Assembly: GCF_000208865.1 (NCBI RefSeq)
Contig: NC_018397.1
Location: forward strand, 5,423,748 to 5,487,747
Direction of reading: 5' to 3'
Length of the DNA: 64,000 bases
From: Neospora caninum Liverpool
Taxonomy: Eukaryota; Apicomplexa; Conoidasida; Eucoccidiorida; Sarcocystidae
Position numbers and translations under genes: made by a program. The notes under the pieces are model-generated. The model did no database searches and was not told the DNA's origin. It was given only the letters and a program-made list of their open reading frames with translations. This document shows positions 35,404 through 54,470 of the stretch, one piece after another (the stretch's first letter is position 1; the number at the start of each line of letters is the position of its first letter).

Positions 35404-38373
35404 ACAGGAGCTGGATGTTCGGAAACGAAACACAAAACACAATCCCCATTTCGAAATGTACGCGATCGTAACCGTACATGTCCACCGGAGGCACCCAGCA
35501 TCCTGACATACCGCTTTGCGACAGACTTACAAGATTCCCCTGCAGGCAGCCGCCTCGAAGGCATGAGAGCGACACGCGCCAAAACGTAGGACCGGTTGAG
35601 AGATGCACAAGACGCTGTGGATAGCGGCAGAAAAAACCGCTTACTTTGGTGTTTACGGAACCTTGCTTTCCCAAAGAGCGAAGATTTCTGGTGCATGATT
35701 CGTTTTGTGTAGCAGCTCTATGCGGGGGGGGGGGGGGGGGGAAACAGACCCGCGGCGGTAGTGGCAGGGGAAGGGATTTCAGGATTTAAACGGTCCCAAG
35801 AAGAACGGATTCCGTTCGTCGAAAGTGCAGTGAGAGAGAACGGCCAATGGGCCACTCGGTGTGCGTCATTGTTGAACAGCTTTTTGCATGGACCTGATCC
35901 ATGCGGACGGAATGCCGCGCCGCCGTTTCTGTTTTCTCTCGGCTGCACTGTTGTCACCAAGCGCGTGTCTTTTGGTCGGAAGTTTAATTTTCCGTAAAAC
36001 CCGACGATGCAAGATGACGTGCGCGCTAGTCTGGCCAGTTGTTTGTTTTTCGTAAATCCTGTAAACGGAGAATCCCCACAAAAATAGGCAAACCCACAAT
36101 CGGATGGATTTATTTCGTCGTACACCGCACGGAAGCTGGTGGCCGTGGTCAGCGCAAAACTGGAAGTGTTAACTGGAGCAGCCTAAAACGAGGGAAGAAA
36201 TCGGCATTAACCATTTAAATGTAAGTAGAAGATATGTAAAACAATGCCGCTGACACACAGCGCAGACCAATGGGACCTCCGACGTGAGAGGCATTCCACG
36301 GTCTCGGCCACCAAATACATCGGCACGGACAAACGGTTTGCACTATTTTGCCAGCGCTTGAATACTGAGAAAAAAGGTTCCAGGTAGACGGACCTCGTGT
36401 GTTCGTGCTTTCGAATTAGCTGTAACGGACTTACTCTATTATCGTCGTGGCCAACGAAGGAGAGAACTGGTCTTCCGTGCTGGGGCTAGTGCGATCAATA
36501 AGCGAGTTACATACGGCAGGGAAACTCGGCCTCAATTTGACGCCATCGTGAGAGGTTCTAATGTAGCGTGGTATACACCCTTTTGCGGTTTGACGCGTTT
36601 CACTTGCGTAGCCTCGAATCAATTCCCGTTTTTTCATTCGCTGAGCCGGAATCATGCCTTTGCTAGACCGGCCATTTGCCACTGTCCACGTCGAGTTGTC
36701 CCCGATCGGAACATAAAGCAGTTTGCCCGATGTGCCTCGATACTGTTTGTCATGTTAGCGACACGCGACAGCCTCTGCTCGATGGTGGCGATCCTTCTGT
36801 GTGTCTACAAGCAAGTTACGCCGAAGCGCCTATTCGTTTCCTTAATGGAGAATCGGGTCCGAGGGGATCGGCTTTCGGAAGCAAGGGGCATTCGGACGGT
36901 TGCCGCAAGTCAAGATTTCGCCACGCTGCGTGGTTCTGTTCACTGACGCCGTCGGTTGATTGATCACGGACAATCGCTTTCACTTGATGCCAAAGAAAAA
37001 CTCTTCGGCGGGTACTGTACAGATAGTCTGGGATGTAACGGGTCGATCTGTGCGAACTAAACAAGTAAGACCACAATCTCCAAGTTATGAACAGACGGTC
37101 ATGTAGCGGTGGAGACTGGAGGAATCAAACAAAAAATTGCTGCCTTCGTTTCGCTGTTTTTACAAGCTCGGCCCTGACTGTTGTTCCCACTTTCAGGCCC
37201 TACAAACACCGAACCCAGAACAGACTAGGCTGCGGGGGGCCCACAGAGGCGCCGTCCAGCCTCTGGGTAGCCGCCTCCTATGACGACAAACACCCTGCTT
37301 CCTTGTCTTCTGCATCTTGTCCCTCTTTTCCTATTCTTTACCGTTCCTTTATCCCAGCTACTTCCAAAGTTGTCTCTCCCAACGGTTCTTTATCATGACA
37401 AGGAGTTGTCTTTCCCACAAGCATACAGTGCACGGTGACTCGAGTCTTCCGAGCCCTTCTCTACACATGCGTGCACAACGCTCCGCACCAAATGAAGAGA
37501 GCAGTACGAAACCACGGACACGGATGTAACGTTCCCACGAGATCGCAACTACAGTTCTTTCTGAAGAACCAGCTCTGCCCGTCGGCGTCTCGGTGTCGAA
37601 GAGCCACCACTCTACACAGGAAACATCTCTTCGCCTCTCTTTGCCGGGGTAGGAAAGAGACATAAGCCTCACGGCGCCTCGACGCGCTCCACACATGAGA
37701 AAAAACCTCTCTCTTCAGCCTCGAGACAACACAATCGAGACGACTCGTTTCCTCTGGATTTCGATGCCACAGAGCATCCCCTCTGGAGACACGCGCCGGT
37801 CTTCCAGAACGACGGACGCCGTGGGACGTTCTACCATTTCCACCAGGTCCTCGAATTAACACTCGTACACACGCGAACCGTGGAACCTGCAAACGGAAGA
37901 TTGACAAGGAGACAGGGTAACACAGTCTTGCTCTGACTGCATCCGACAGAGCCAACTCCGTATCCTCTGTCTCGCTCCTCGACTCAATTTTGAGAAAAAA
38001 ACATCGTTTACGGCTCTCTCTCCGGTCAACCTACACGGCATACAGCGTGGGCGTGTCACTTACAGCAGTATCTAGACTTTCCTACGGCGCCTCCACACAC
38101 AACAGCCCTGCCTCTACAGAAAACTCCACGTCGGCGTGCCGACGCAGCAAACACGCGGAAGTTCCCTGTCAACATTTCCCCAGCTACGTCGCTCGTATAT
38201 TTTCCCGAGAGCCTTTTCCCTCAGCCACAAACGGCCTGCGTTCTCCTCTGCGGGTGTAGGTACACGCCGCCAAGCGCTGTAGGGAACTGGGTTTTAGAAG
38301 TCGCCACAAAACTGCGAAGGAGTCTGTAGGCGCGCTTCGCTTTCGGGTGTACAGACGGCGGTCGCTGGTGGAC
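35404..38373. other. Convergent intergenic region
   Basis: Between the riboflavin kinase stop (plus) and the MCM3 stop (minus). Expected to hold two 3' UTRs. Contains an 18-base poly-G tract. Open frames here (for example 36548-36946) begin with GTG or TTG, not ATG, and match nothing I recognise. Confidence 0.5.
35724..35741. repeat. 18-base poly-G tract
   Basis: Uninterrupted G run downstream of the riboflavin kinase stop codon. Confidence 0.9.
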
Positions 38374-46163
<7,790 letters not shown>

Positions 46164-48305
46164 CTTTCCTGTCTCCTGGAAGGCGTCGACCTACACTATA
46201 AAGGTTGGGGAACTCGAGAGGTGAGGAAGGTTTCAGGGAAGGAGGGGTTGGACGAGTGGTTCTTGGCGTGCGCGGGAGGAAACGCAGAGGGCTCGTAGGT
46301 CCGCCACAAGTGACGAGACACGCAGCAGCGGGTTTTCAGCAAACGAGGGCGGTGCAAACGTCTCAGCCGCGAGGAGTCACGCAAGGAAAGTGGGAAAGGA
46401 GATACGCATTTCGGCAGGGAAAGTCGTCGAATGCGAAGTGTGGCAACTCGACGGCTGTTCTTCGCCACAACGGCGATCCGTTCCGGGATGCGAGATTTGC
46501 ACACAAAGGGGCACGGCGCGCGACCGGTGGGTTTACCAGCACGAAGAGGGGCTGGAAAGTGAAGTCCTGTGCGGGAGGCAAGGCGAAGCGAGTGACTGAC
46601 GAATACGCGCGACCAGAGGAAGGCTTGGGCGGATTTCGCCTCTTGCGTAGACCGGAGTTGGGGGAAGCGCAGAGGAACAGCTCGGCAGACAGCAAAGACA
46701 CTGACTCGGGAGGGTGCACTCGTACACAACTTTGTGGCGACGGCACCGAAGGGAAGAAAAGTGTGCCGCCTCAGTTCTACCTGCGTTTTTACGCTTTGGC
46801 AGAAACCGTTGTGCGGAGCGATCAGGCAATGAGTGCCGGATTCTGCTTCGAGTCTACAGCAACCGGACTTGCAGAGTTCCCGCGAGGGAAGCGCAGAAAA
46901 CACACACAACGGGAGGTCGGGAGTCCCCTGGAATTGGCCGATCCGCAGTCGGGAGAAAGCGTGTGTCTGCAAACAGACTTGCTGAGGCAAAGAAAAAGAA
47001 AGGTGCCAGTTATTGAGCAGACAACGGCGGCCCGCGAGATGGAAATCTGTGGACCTCCAGTACTTCCCCCCCGATCGACTTGAGAAAAGAGAGGGGGGGC
47101 TCCAGGGGGGTGGTTGTCGTCAAAGCTATGCGTTTTTGCTGACCCGCCATTGACGAGCAACCGCGGCTGGAGGGTGACTCATTGGAAAGCGGAAGTGAAA
47201 AAAAGGTAGCTTTTGCGGTCGAGTTTTTCTGATGAGTGAGATACGGCGGAAATTTGCCAAGCGAGCGAGAAAGAAGCAACGGCAGCCCTTTGTTAGCGAG
47301 GCATCCACACTCCCCCAGGCAGCTTGTGTCGATTTCCCGAGATGAAGCCAGTTTTCCCCTGCTTGTCTCCCACCGTCATCCTGTGTGGCGCAATCCGTGT
47401 GCCGGCAGCCCAGCGATTGGTGCACTCTGAATCATAACAGCGCTGGGGCCAGGTCAGTTTGGAGAGCCAGCGGTAGGAGCCGAAATGGGCTGCGTGTGCA
47501 CGAAGCTAAATGTGAAGTGTTTTGAAGTCAGCTTCTGTTAGGCTGGCTACAGGTGTCGGAACACCACTGCTGAAGGCGTCAGGTTCCGGCATTTTGCTTA
47601 TGGGCAACACCGCAGAGACCCTAGAACCCGTTTTCTATGAGCGGTGCGCAGCTTCCTACCACACAGGAGCGTGAATGTGCATCTGAAAATACGGATCTGG
47701 AAGAATCCAACGGTATTGGACCTTGGTGGACCATGATTCGAATGACTATCGGGAAGAGGAATGGCAGGGGAAGTGACACCAGGATGCGGAAGAACCCCTG
47801 ACTCCGATGGTACTCGCCGTCTCCCTCCTCATCCGACACGGAAAGACGCGTTCACAGCAACGGCTCCGCCACGATCCCTCAACTGCCCACAAAAGGCACT
47901 TTGGGTGTAGAGTAGCTACGAAGGAAAAGAGCGTAGAAGTATTTACCGTTCACCGGGTGGCGTATATCCTTTTGTGCACGGACACGTTTTGTAATGTAGG
48001 CTCTTCGTTTACCGGGTTTATGCAGGCGAGTGCCTCGTACAACTCCTCACCAGTGATCCAGAGACGCGGGAGAAGAGGACATCAACAACACTTCACAGAT
48101 GTGCAACAGATGTTTGCGTTATTCGGGATTTTTTGGAATTTGTCACTGTGTAGATCTTACATATTTCCATTATTTCTCCTATCAAGAGTTCAAAACCTTG
48201 TCTTCGTGAGGGGCCTGCTGGTACCTTTTTCGACGTTACTCACACAGTGCCTCTGAATCAAAAGCTGAAGTGTTGTGCCCCTGCTTTTTTAAAACATTTT
48301 CGAGT
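46164..48305. other. Divergent intergenic region
   Basis: Upstream of both MCM3 (minus) and the small secreted protein at 48306 (plus). The GC-rich MCM3-proximal half has a long frame (46205-47083) that begins with TTG and resembles nothing. A 149-aa ATG frame at 47807-48256 has no recognised domain. No gene is assigned. Confidence 0.45.
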
Positions 48306-48851
48306 ATGAGTGGCAACGGCAAGTCTCCGTTGTCTTTTCTTATTTTACTTGTTCTGCTGACAACCTTCCTCCTGTCCTGGTTAGCTGAAGATGCCACTTC
48401 CCAGCAACCGGGTAGCCGTCCCGCTCAGAAACCTGAAAGTCCCAACGAGACGAAAGATGATACAGCAGAGAGCGGAAAGGGCGGAACAGGTGTGCCTCCG
48501 CCAGTGGAAATGCCAGAGCTTTACGGGTGCTTGAAATTTTTGGACAGCTGGATCCTAAGCTTCTTAGCGACTTTTATTCCTGAGACGCGTTTTTGGTATC
48601 TCGTGAGCCGGCCAATCGCGTACTTGAATGACGTCAGCGATCGAGAAAGTGCTCGAGAGCTGGAGCATGCGAATCAGCAGTATATGAGGTGGTACCACTC
48701 TCATAAAAGAGCACAAGGGAGACGAGAGGGAGTAAAGAAACTTATTGAAGGTACTCAGAGGAGAGAAGAGAGTCGCACACCTTCATCACGACTCCGAACC
48801 GGTAATGAACAAGCGAGCAGTTCTCCCCCTGCTCGGGTGGAAGGCGGGTGA
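48306..48851 (+). CDS. Small secreted or membrane protein, hypothetical
   Basis: Single-exon ORF of 181 aa. Residues 1-28 form a strong signal peptide (SFLILLVLLTTFLLSW). Residues 31-70 are Pro/Gly/acid rich. A second hydrophobic stretch spans about 78-107 with the sequence FIPETRFWYLVSRPIAYL at its end. The C-terminal third is strongly basic and probably helical. A signal peptide plus one membrane-associating helix is common in coccidian dense-granule and other secreted proteins, so export to the vacuole is plausible but inferred. I recognise no named family. An alternative is that the N-terminal segment is a signal anchor. It stands alone, upstream of a long gene-poor stretch. Confidence 0.6.
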   Translation: MSGNGKSPLSFLILLVLLTTFLLSWLAEDATSQQPGSRPAQKPESPNETKDDTAESGKGGTGVPPPVEMPELYGCLKFLDSWILSFLATFIPETRFWYLVSRPIAYLNDVSDRESARELEHANQQYMRWYHSHKRAQGRREGVKKLIEGTQRREESRTPSSRLRTGNEQASSSPPARVEGG

Positions 48852-51774
48852 CTGCTTGCTGGTCGGAGAGGGCCCCAGGCGAATTCGCGAGAGGCGGAAG
48901 TATCGTGTTTTCGCACGTCCTTGTCTCTAGAGACCGTGCTGCATGATGGCTGTCTCTAACTGGGCTCGAATGTCCTTCCCGCCAGTACGATCCACTTGGA
49001 AAACTGACGATGTGATTGTTCCCAAGGTACTGTCACTATCTATCATCTACGCGTACTGAGGGATTGCACTGCGCGTTCTGAAAACGGCGTGAGAGTTGTC
49101 ATTATGGCCGCCGCTGTGCACGGTCGCATGCCGTGACACAACGTCAGAGGATAGCGCCGTTGTATGCTCTGGGGCAACTTCCACAAACCAGAAGAGTGCG
49201 AATTGCATGAGACTCGGCATACGATGAAATATGCTCCGTTAGAGACCCGCCCCTAGTCGTGGTTTGGTGGTTGCCGGGGCTTCTCCGTATTCTGGTCACC
49301 GAAGGTACTGTTTACGGTAGTGAGCACATGCGACGTGGAGAACAATGTGCAGTATGCTTTGCCGTTTTGATGCCCTTTTGTCTGGTTTGACTTTCATGCA
49401 TGCCTGGCCATGCTTTGGGATCTACACCCATGAATTTTGTGGCAGGCATAGGTGGTGCCGCGACAGCCAATGGGAAACATGTTCGTTGAGAAGGCTGTCA
49501 GTAATCGCTTCTCTCCAAACTCAGGCAGAATTCTGTATTGCGGTGATTATGCATCTGTGTTAGAAGGAACGCTGTTTCTGGATGCATGACACATCGGTAG
49601 TTCTAATTTTTTCGTTTCCAGATACACACAAGCATTGAACTCTCAGGAACGTCATGGTGCTAGTAACCACGTGCTGGGGACAATGGGATGCAGGCACAAA
49701 GGAGTGTTTCTGAAGAAAACAACTACTCGATCCCAGTGACAGACTTGAGAATGCTGCACGCAGAGAAGCGGCGGCCTCTTGGTAGAGTTCCGAGACATGC
49801 ATGCTACTACAAGTAGAATCTTCTGTGCGAACGGCGCCCCCAGATCACTTCATTAGCAAGATGTTGTCATACGTGTTTTGGCTTGTATTAGCGGGTGTAA
49901 TCTCTCGTGGAGGAGAAAATGGTGTTAGGCGCTGCGGTTACAAACAACACAATCCAATTCTTGAATAGCATTTATCTGTAAATCGATTCGGAAGTCGGAC
50001 GGGAAGCAACAGTAGTGATATGCTAATAGTGTTGCCTGTCCTAACTGAACGAGACCAGTCCAGCAGTCTAAAAACACAGTGCGTCACAAGTCAAATTTCC
50101 TTTCCAAGAGGACGAATGGTGGCTGTATGCTTTCGAGGGGTGAATATTTGAATGGTGTCACATGCCATTATAAACTGATTAGATAGAAAGCATTTCATTA
50201 GTGAACACCCCCGCTACCGTCTTCGCGCTGCAACAGAGAAACCCAGTGTACTTGTGCCTGTTTGATCTACCCCGCGTTAGCATAACCGGCATCATCCGCA
50301 TTTACGGTATTACACTGCGGCATCGTTGCTGTGATTTGTTCATGCAGTAACCTTCCCCTTGTAACTACGGGATAGATGCCGTGAGCGATCTGCATGTGGG
50401 CAAGCGCAGCTTTATCTACCACTGCATTCAAGGGTACTTCGGTATCCCTGTGCTGGTTGCCGCGAGTTAATCGGGTTTCTTCTGGTCAGCCCCGTCATCT
50501 TTGTTTTTCCTTTCTCCGTAGATTCAACGAGGTTAGGGAGGTACGTTACTATCGATCGCCAGTCTCTCTCCCGAGATATACGTAACAGACGATGGCTACA
50601 AATCGACCCCTATTGATGACGACGGATGCTTCTGCACCTCCGCCACCAAAGGAATCGGTTTACGCCTACACACTGTCGTTTCACACCTGAAACTATTCTT
50701 CGCAGGCCTGGTAACAACTGGATTTCCTTGGACATGGAATTGAACGGTCCCAGACACCGAGGAAGATGGATAGCGGAAACATAGTTCAAGCTAGTTACAG
50801 GCCCCTCACCCCTCTATGATGGTATTCCTGACGCCAAGAAAACGGCCATTCCACTAGTGGTTTCCCTTGTATAGTGACATTTGAAAAGAATCATCTCTCC
50901 AACAGACACAAACAGGCTGGCATGTGAACTCCGGAGCATGCGCTGTGCCTTGAAAAAAATCTATTAACGATACCCCAGTCAGCCACACGCAGCCGGTGGG
51001 CGGCACGAGGTAACTTGTGAACAATCGAGACCATAGCCACGCTTGCCGGCTTAATGGATACAAAGGATGTGCACAGGCTGCATCTTTTTTTCTATTGCTT
51101 TTTAGGAACGATACTGTACAGTCCCTGCTTTCGTTTTCCTTTATTATGACCTTGAAGGTCTCGCAACACGATCAGGCAACGCGGACGACAAGCTGTCGTT
51201 GAATTACTGTTTGGAACTTGAAAAACGGCGTCTAAACAGCCACAACTCACGAAGTACAATTTTCCACCTTCTCCTGAAGGAATCTTTGAAACGAAAAGTG
51301 TGAATGAGAATCTATCAGCGGGTGCCGTCTTGTATGCGAGGCTTCTTCTTGGTGTGACTTTGTGTTCTGTGTGATTTGTTCACATACCGTTTCGCTCGTT
51401 TTGTTCTTCAGAAACAACAGCAAGTTTGCGAGTCCCTGCTGAAGTGACTATTCTACAGGAGCGTTTTGACTTTCGCTGTTCGACAGTATAATCCGCGGCA
51501 GTCCTGTTTCGATATTGCAAGAAAACCTGTCGGTGTACAGAATCGGCATTTAGAGAAAAATGCGGTGCTCCCCTTGCCGTCAGATCTGAGCAAACGCAAG
51601 TCTTATTGAGGGTTATTCCGAAGTAGTCGTCGGTGCAAACGCCGGTCTGGGTGACTTTCATTTTTGGCGCACTGCCTTAGTCACGGAGTCCCTGGTTCGC
51701 CGAACCAGAAGTCGGTGTGAAAGTTTTGTACCTAGCGCCGACATTCCTCGGCTTTTCAGTCTTTGTTTCCGTAA
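48852..51774. other. Lower-GC gene-poor spacer
   Basis: About 2.9 kb with many stops in all frames. The only ATG frames are short: 49345-49563 (72 aa, plus) and 51661-51380 (93 aa, minus, AAAATGA context, Cys-containing but unrecognised). The end holds the transporter upstream region. I see no supported gene. Confidence 0.5.
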
Positions 51775-54470
51775 ATGGCCCCGCAGTCGAGAGCGTCGGA
51801 CGTCACAGAAGCATCTGGTTTCGTGGTCTCTGAAGAAGCCGCTACTGGCGTCGGCCTGACTGGGTCTTTCCCAGATTTCAACGAGAGGCCTGGCGATCCT
51901 TATGGTCACGTCTCGCCGCCACCTTCCACAAGATCCTCTGGTTTTTCCAAAAACGCCGCCACGTTGAGTCCGGACAAACTGCTTACTGTCCCCGATGTCC
52001 TCTTACAGAAACAGGCAAGTCGACCCGGGAGATCATGAAAAAAGACGAGAATATTTGTAGACATCCTGGTTGAAAACGCGGCTTTTGTAGAAACGGTTAT
52101 GTTTCATTTTTTAGTTATGAATGGAACTCGACACCTGCATAACGAATTTTTGGGTGGATATCCTTGCCTAGGCAATGCTCCTCTAAAGGAGTTGCTTTCG
52201 CAGTTGCATTCAGTGTTTTCCGGTTTTTCATGCGAGATCGAAGGCGGGATACGTGACATTGTGTGACTCCCAAAATAAATGCCATAATTACCAGTCGATC
52301 CACCGTTAAGGAATCGTGGACGTGCGTTAGGCGGGACCCCCACGGTGTATTACGGTGGTCCGACGTGTGTGAATCACAATTCCAGAAACCACGACTTGAG
52401 ACCATGTTGGCCAGAGAACGGTTTGTGGGCATAGCGCAATTGTAGTTGGGCGATGAGAGTATTCAGTGACCATGACCCTGGTTTCATATCTCGTTTTGTG
52501 TAGTTCCTGTCTCTCTCTTTGTCCCCCTTTCCTATCAGGATGGGAACGGTCACGCTGGCAGGAAGGAGACGGAGACGCTGTCCCAGAAGGCCACGTGCGC
52601 TTCAGTGATTTCGTCACTTCCAAGTAACGGCGAAGGTCGAGAATGGCATCATGTTTCCAGTGAGTATCCGGAGGAGGGGAGAGATCCGGAGGGCTCGACC
52701 AGCGTTCCTCCACCCAGCATCGCATTTGGCCTATCCCGGTGGGCGGTGTTTGGACTCTACTGTGTCTACTGCGTCTTGTCTGGCCCGGCGTACATCAACT
52801 GGACACCACTAGCAGATGTTCTGTTCAAGGCAGGAGCGTTTGAGTGGCTGTGCGGGGGGGTCTCGACATCACCAGACTTCCCATTGATTGGCGATGGGAT
52901 GGCTAAGTGTGAGGATCAGGAGGCAGAGGTTAATCGTCTCTTTACAGTGACCGCAGCCAGCCACTTTTTCTTTTCTTTCATTGGAGGTTCACTCCTCGAC
53001 TTCATCGGACCCAAGGCCACAGCTATCGTCGGGCTTCTCTTCGGCATCACTGGCTGGATTCTCCTTGGCGTGGCAAATGAGCATCTCCCCACGTATATCC
53101 CAGGATGCCTGTTTATGGGTGCAGGCCTCGACACAACCTACTTCCCGCTTCTTTCGGGAGCGAATCTCTTTCCAGGGCACGTGGCCACGGTGAAAGCAGT
53201 GTTGGGGGCAGCGTTGTCATTCTCCTTCCTCGTCCCTATTGCCATCCGATCGGTATACTTTCGCAGCGGGGGAGCAATTCATCACAGGTTGCTTTTCTTT
53301 AGCTTCGCTGGTGCTTGCCTTGGCTTTTCACTCTTGATCGCCCTATTTATCGTCCCTCGTCGCCCGTGGCGAGCTCCGTACAAACCGTTTGGCCAACGTC
53401 TACGTGATCAGCCTCTGGGAGGAGCATGTGGTCTTGCCATACAGAGTGGAATCCGACTGGCGTCCACCCCGCCCTGGGAAAGTCTCGATGATCGAGAGGC
53501 TCAAGAGGATAGAGTGGAACGAGCCAAGGACCAAGCAGACAAGGAAATCTCGTATGTTGCAGTCCCACTGCCACCATCTTCCTGTGAAGAGAAACGCCCC
53601 CTTCCTGTTTTGCCGCTTGCCTCCCTGCCTCCAGCTGCGGGAGGGATACGGCAAAGTTCGTGTGGAAACGAAGCGGGGAATGCGACGACTAAGCCACATG
53701 GAAACCTCAGGAACTGTGCCCTCTTTCAGCGACCCTGGCAGCCTACTGGCCGACAACCACAAACTCCAGGTCGTCCGTATGCCTTCACTCAGAAAATGCG
53801 GCACCACCTTAGGACTTTGCACAGAGACGTCTGCTCCTCTTTGTTCCTGCCTATCGTTCCATTCTTCTGTGTGGTGTTGACAGGGGTTGTGTTCTTTATT
53901 CCTTCGGCTAGGCACCTCATGCCCGACGCGTACGCAGCAAACCGGATCATTCAGATCTTCTCCTTTGTCCCGTGCCCACTGTTTGGTCACATTGCCGATG
54001 TCTGGGGTATCTTGCCCGTCATGTACATCTGCAATTTCTGCGGCCTTCTGAGCTTTAGCTTCGTGATGATTCCGACAATCCCCGCGGCGGCGGAGCTACA
54101 ATATGCGGCGTCCCTCCTCGCTGCTTTCCAGCTGTCTTTCCTCGTCTGCCAAATCTGCTGCTATGTCGCAGAAACGTTTGATGAGGAGAACCAGGGGAAA
54201 CTGATTGGTCTTCTCTGCTCAATCGCTGGCATCACTTCCCTGACTGCGCACCCTATCATGGACTATTCTGTTCGGAGCGGCTTCCGGACTGCTCTCCTGA
54301 GCTTTATTGGCGGCTTTGGTTTCAACGTTGTTCTCCTGCTTTTCGTGCACTGGCGCAAAGAAAAGACAGGACGTCTTCCTACCAAAAACGAACACGTGCG
54401 CGTTTTCATCAGGGCTTCTCCAGCACCAACTGTTGGGCGTGTGGAACAGCCACAAAAGTGGGAGCGATGA
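51775..54470 (+). CDS. ApiAT-like major facilitator transporter
   Basis: Two exons, 51775-52014 and 52539-54470, join in phase 0 (723 aa). Exon 1 supplies the only ATG; the long frame of exon 2 has no ATG at its 5' end. Residues 1-145 are polar and probably cytosolic. About twelve hydrophobic segments follow in two sets of six, separated by a polar loop of about 165 residues. MFS motif A appears as GSLLDFIGPKATAIVGL after TM2. The extracellular loop after TM1 contains Cys residues. The combination of INWTPLADVLF, a large Cys-bearing first loop and a long central loop fits the apicomplexan ApiAT family, which carries amino acids across the parasite plasma membrane. Substrate cannot be told from sequence. 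Which ApiAT paralogue this is remains open. Confidence 0.85.
52015..52016 (+). other. GC splice donor in the transporter gene
   Basis: Exon 1 ends AAACAG|GCAAGT and exon 2 starts after cctatcag. This joins the frame in phase 0. No GT donor near this point gives the same result. Confidence 0.7.

Noticed and set aside
46205..47083. 292-codon plus-strand open frame upstream of MCM3
   Set aside because: Starts with TTG, its first ATG is near the 3' end, composition is Arg/Gly rich as expected for a random frame in GC-rich DNA, and no family is recognisable.
47807..48256. 149-aa ATG frame just upstream of the small secreted protein
   Set aside because: No domain, no signal peptide, ends 49 bases before the next ATG on the same strand; more likely 5' UTR.
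53389..53880. 163-codon frame overlapping the central loop of the transporter
   Set aside because: No ATG at the start; the transporter frame stays open through the same stretch with consistent flanking helices. The overlap lies in a polar loop under weak constraint.
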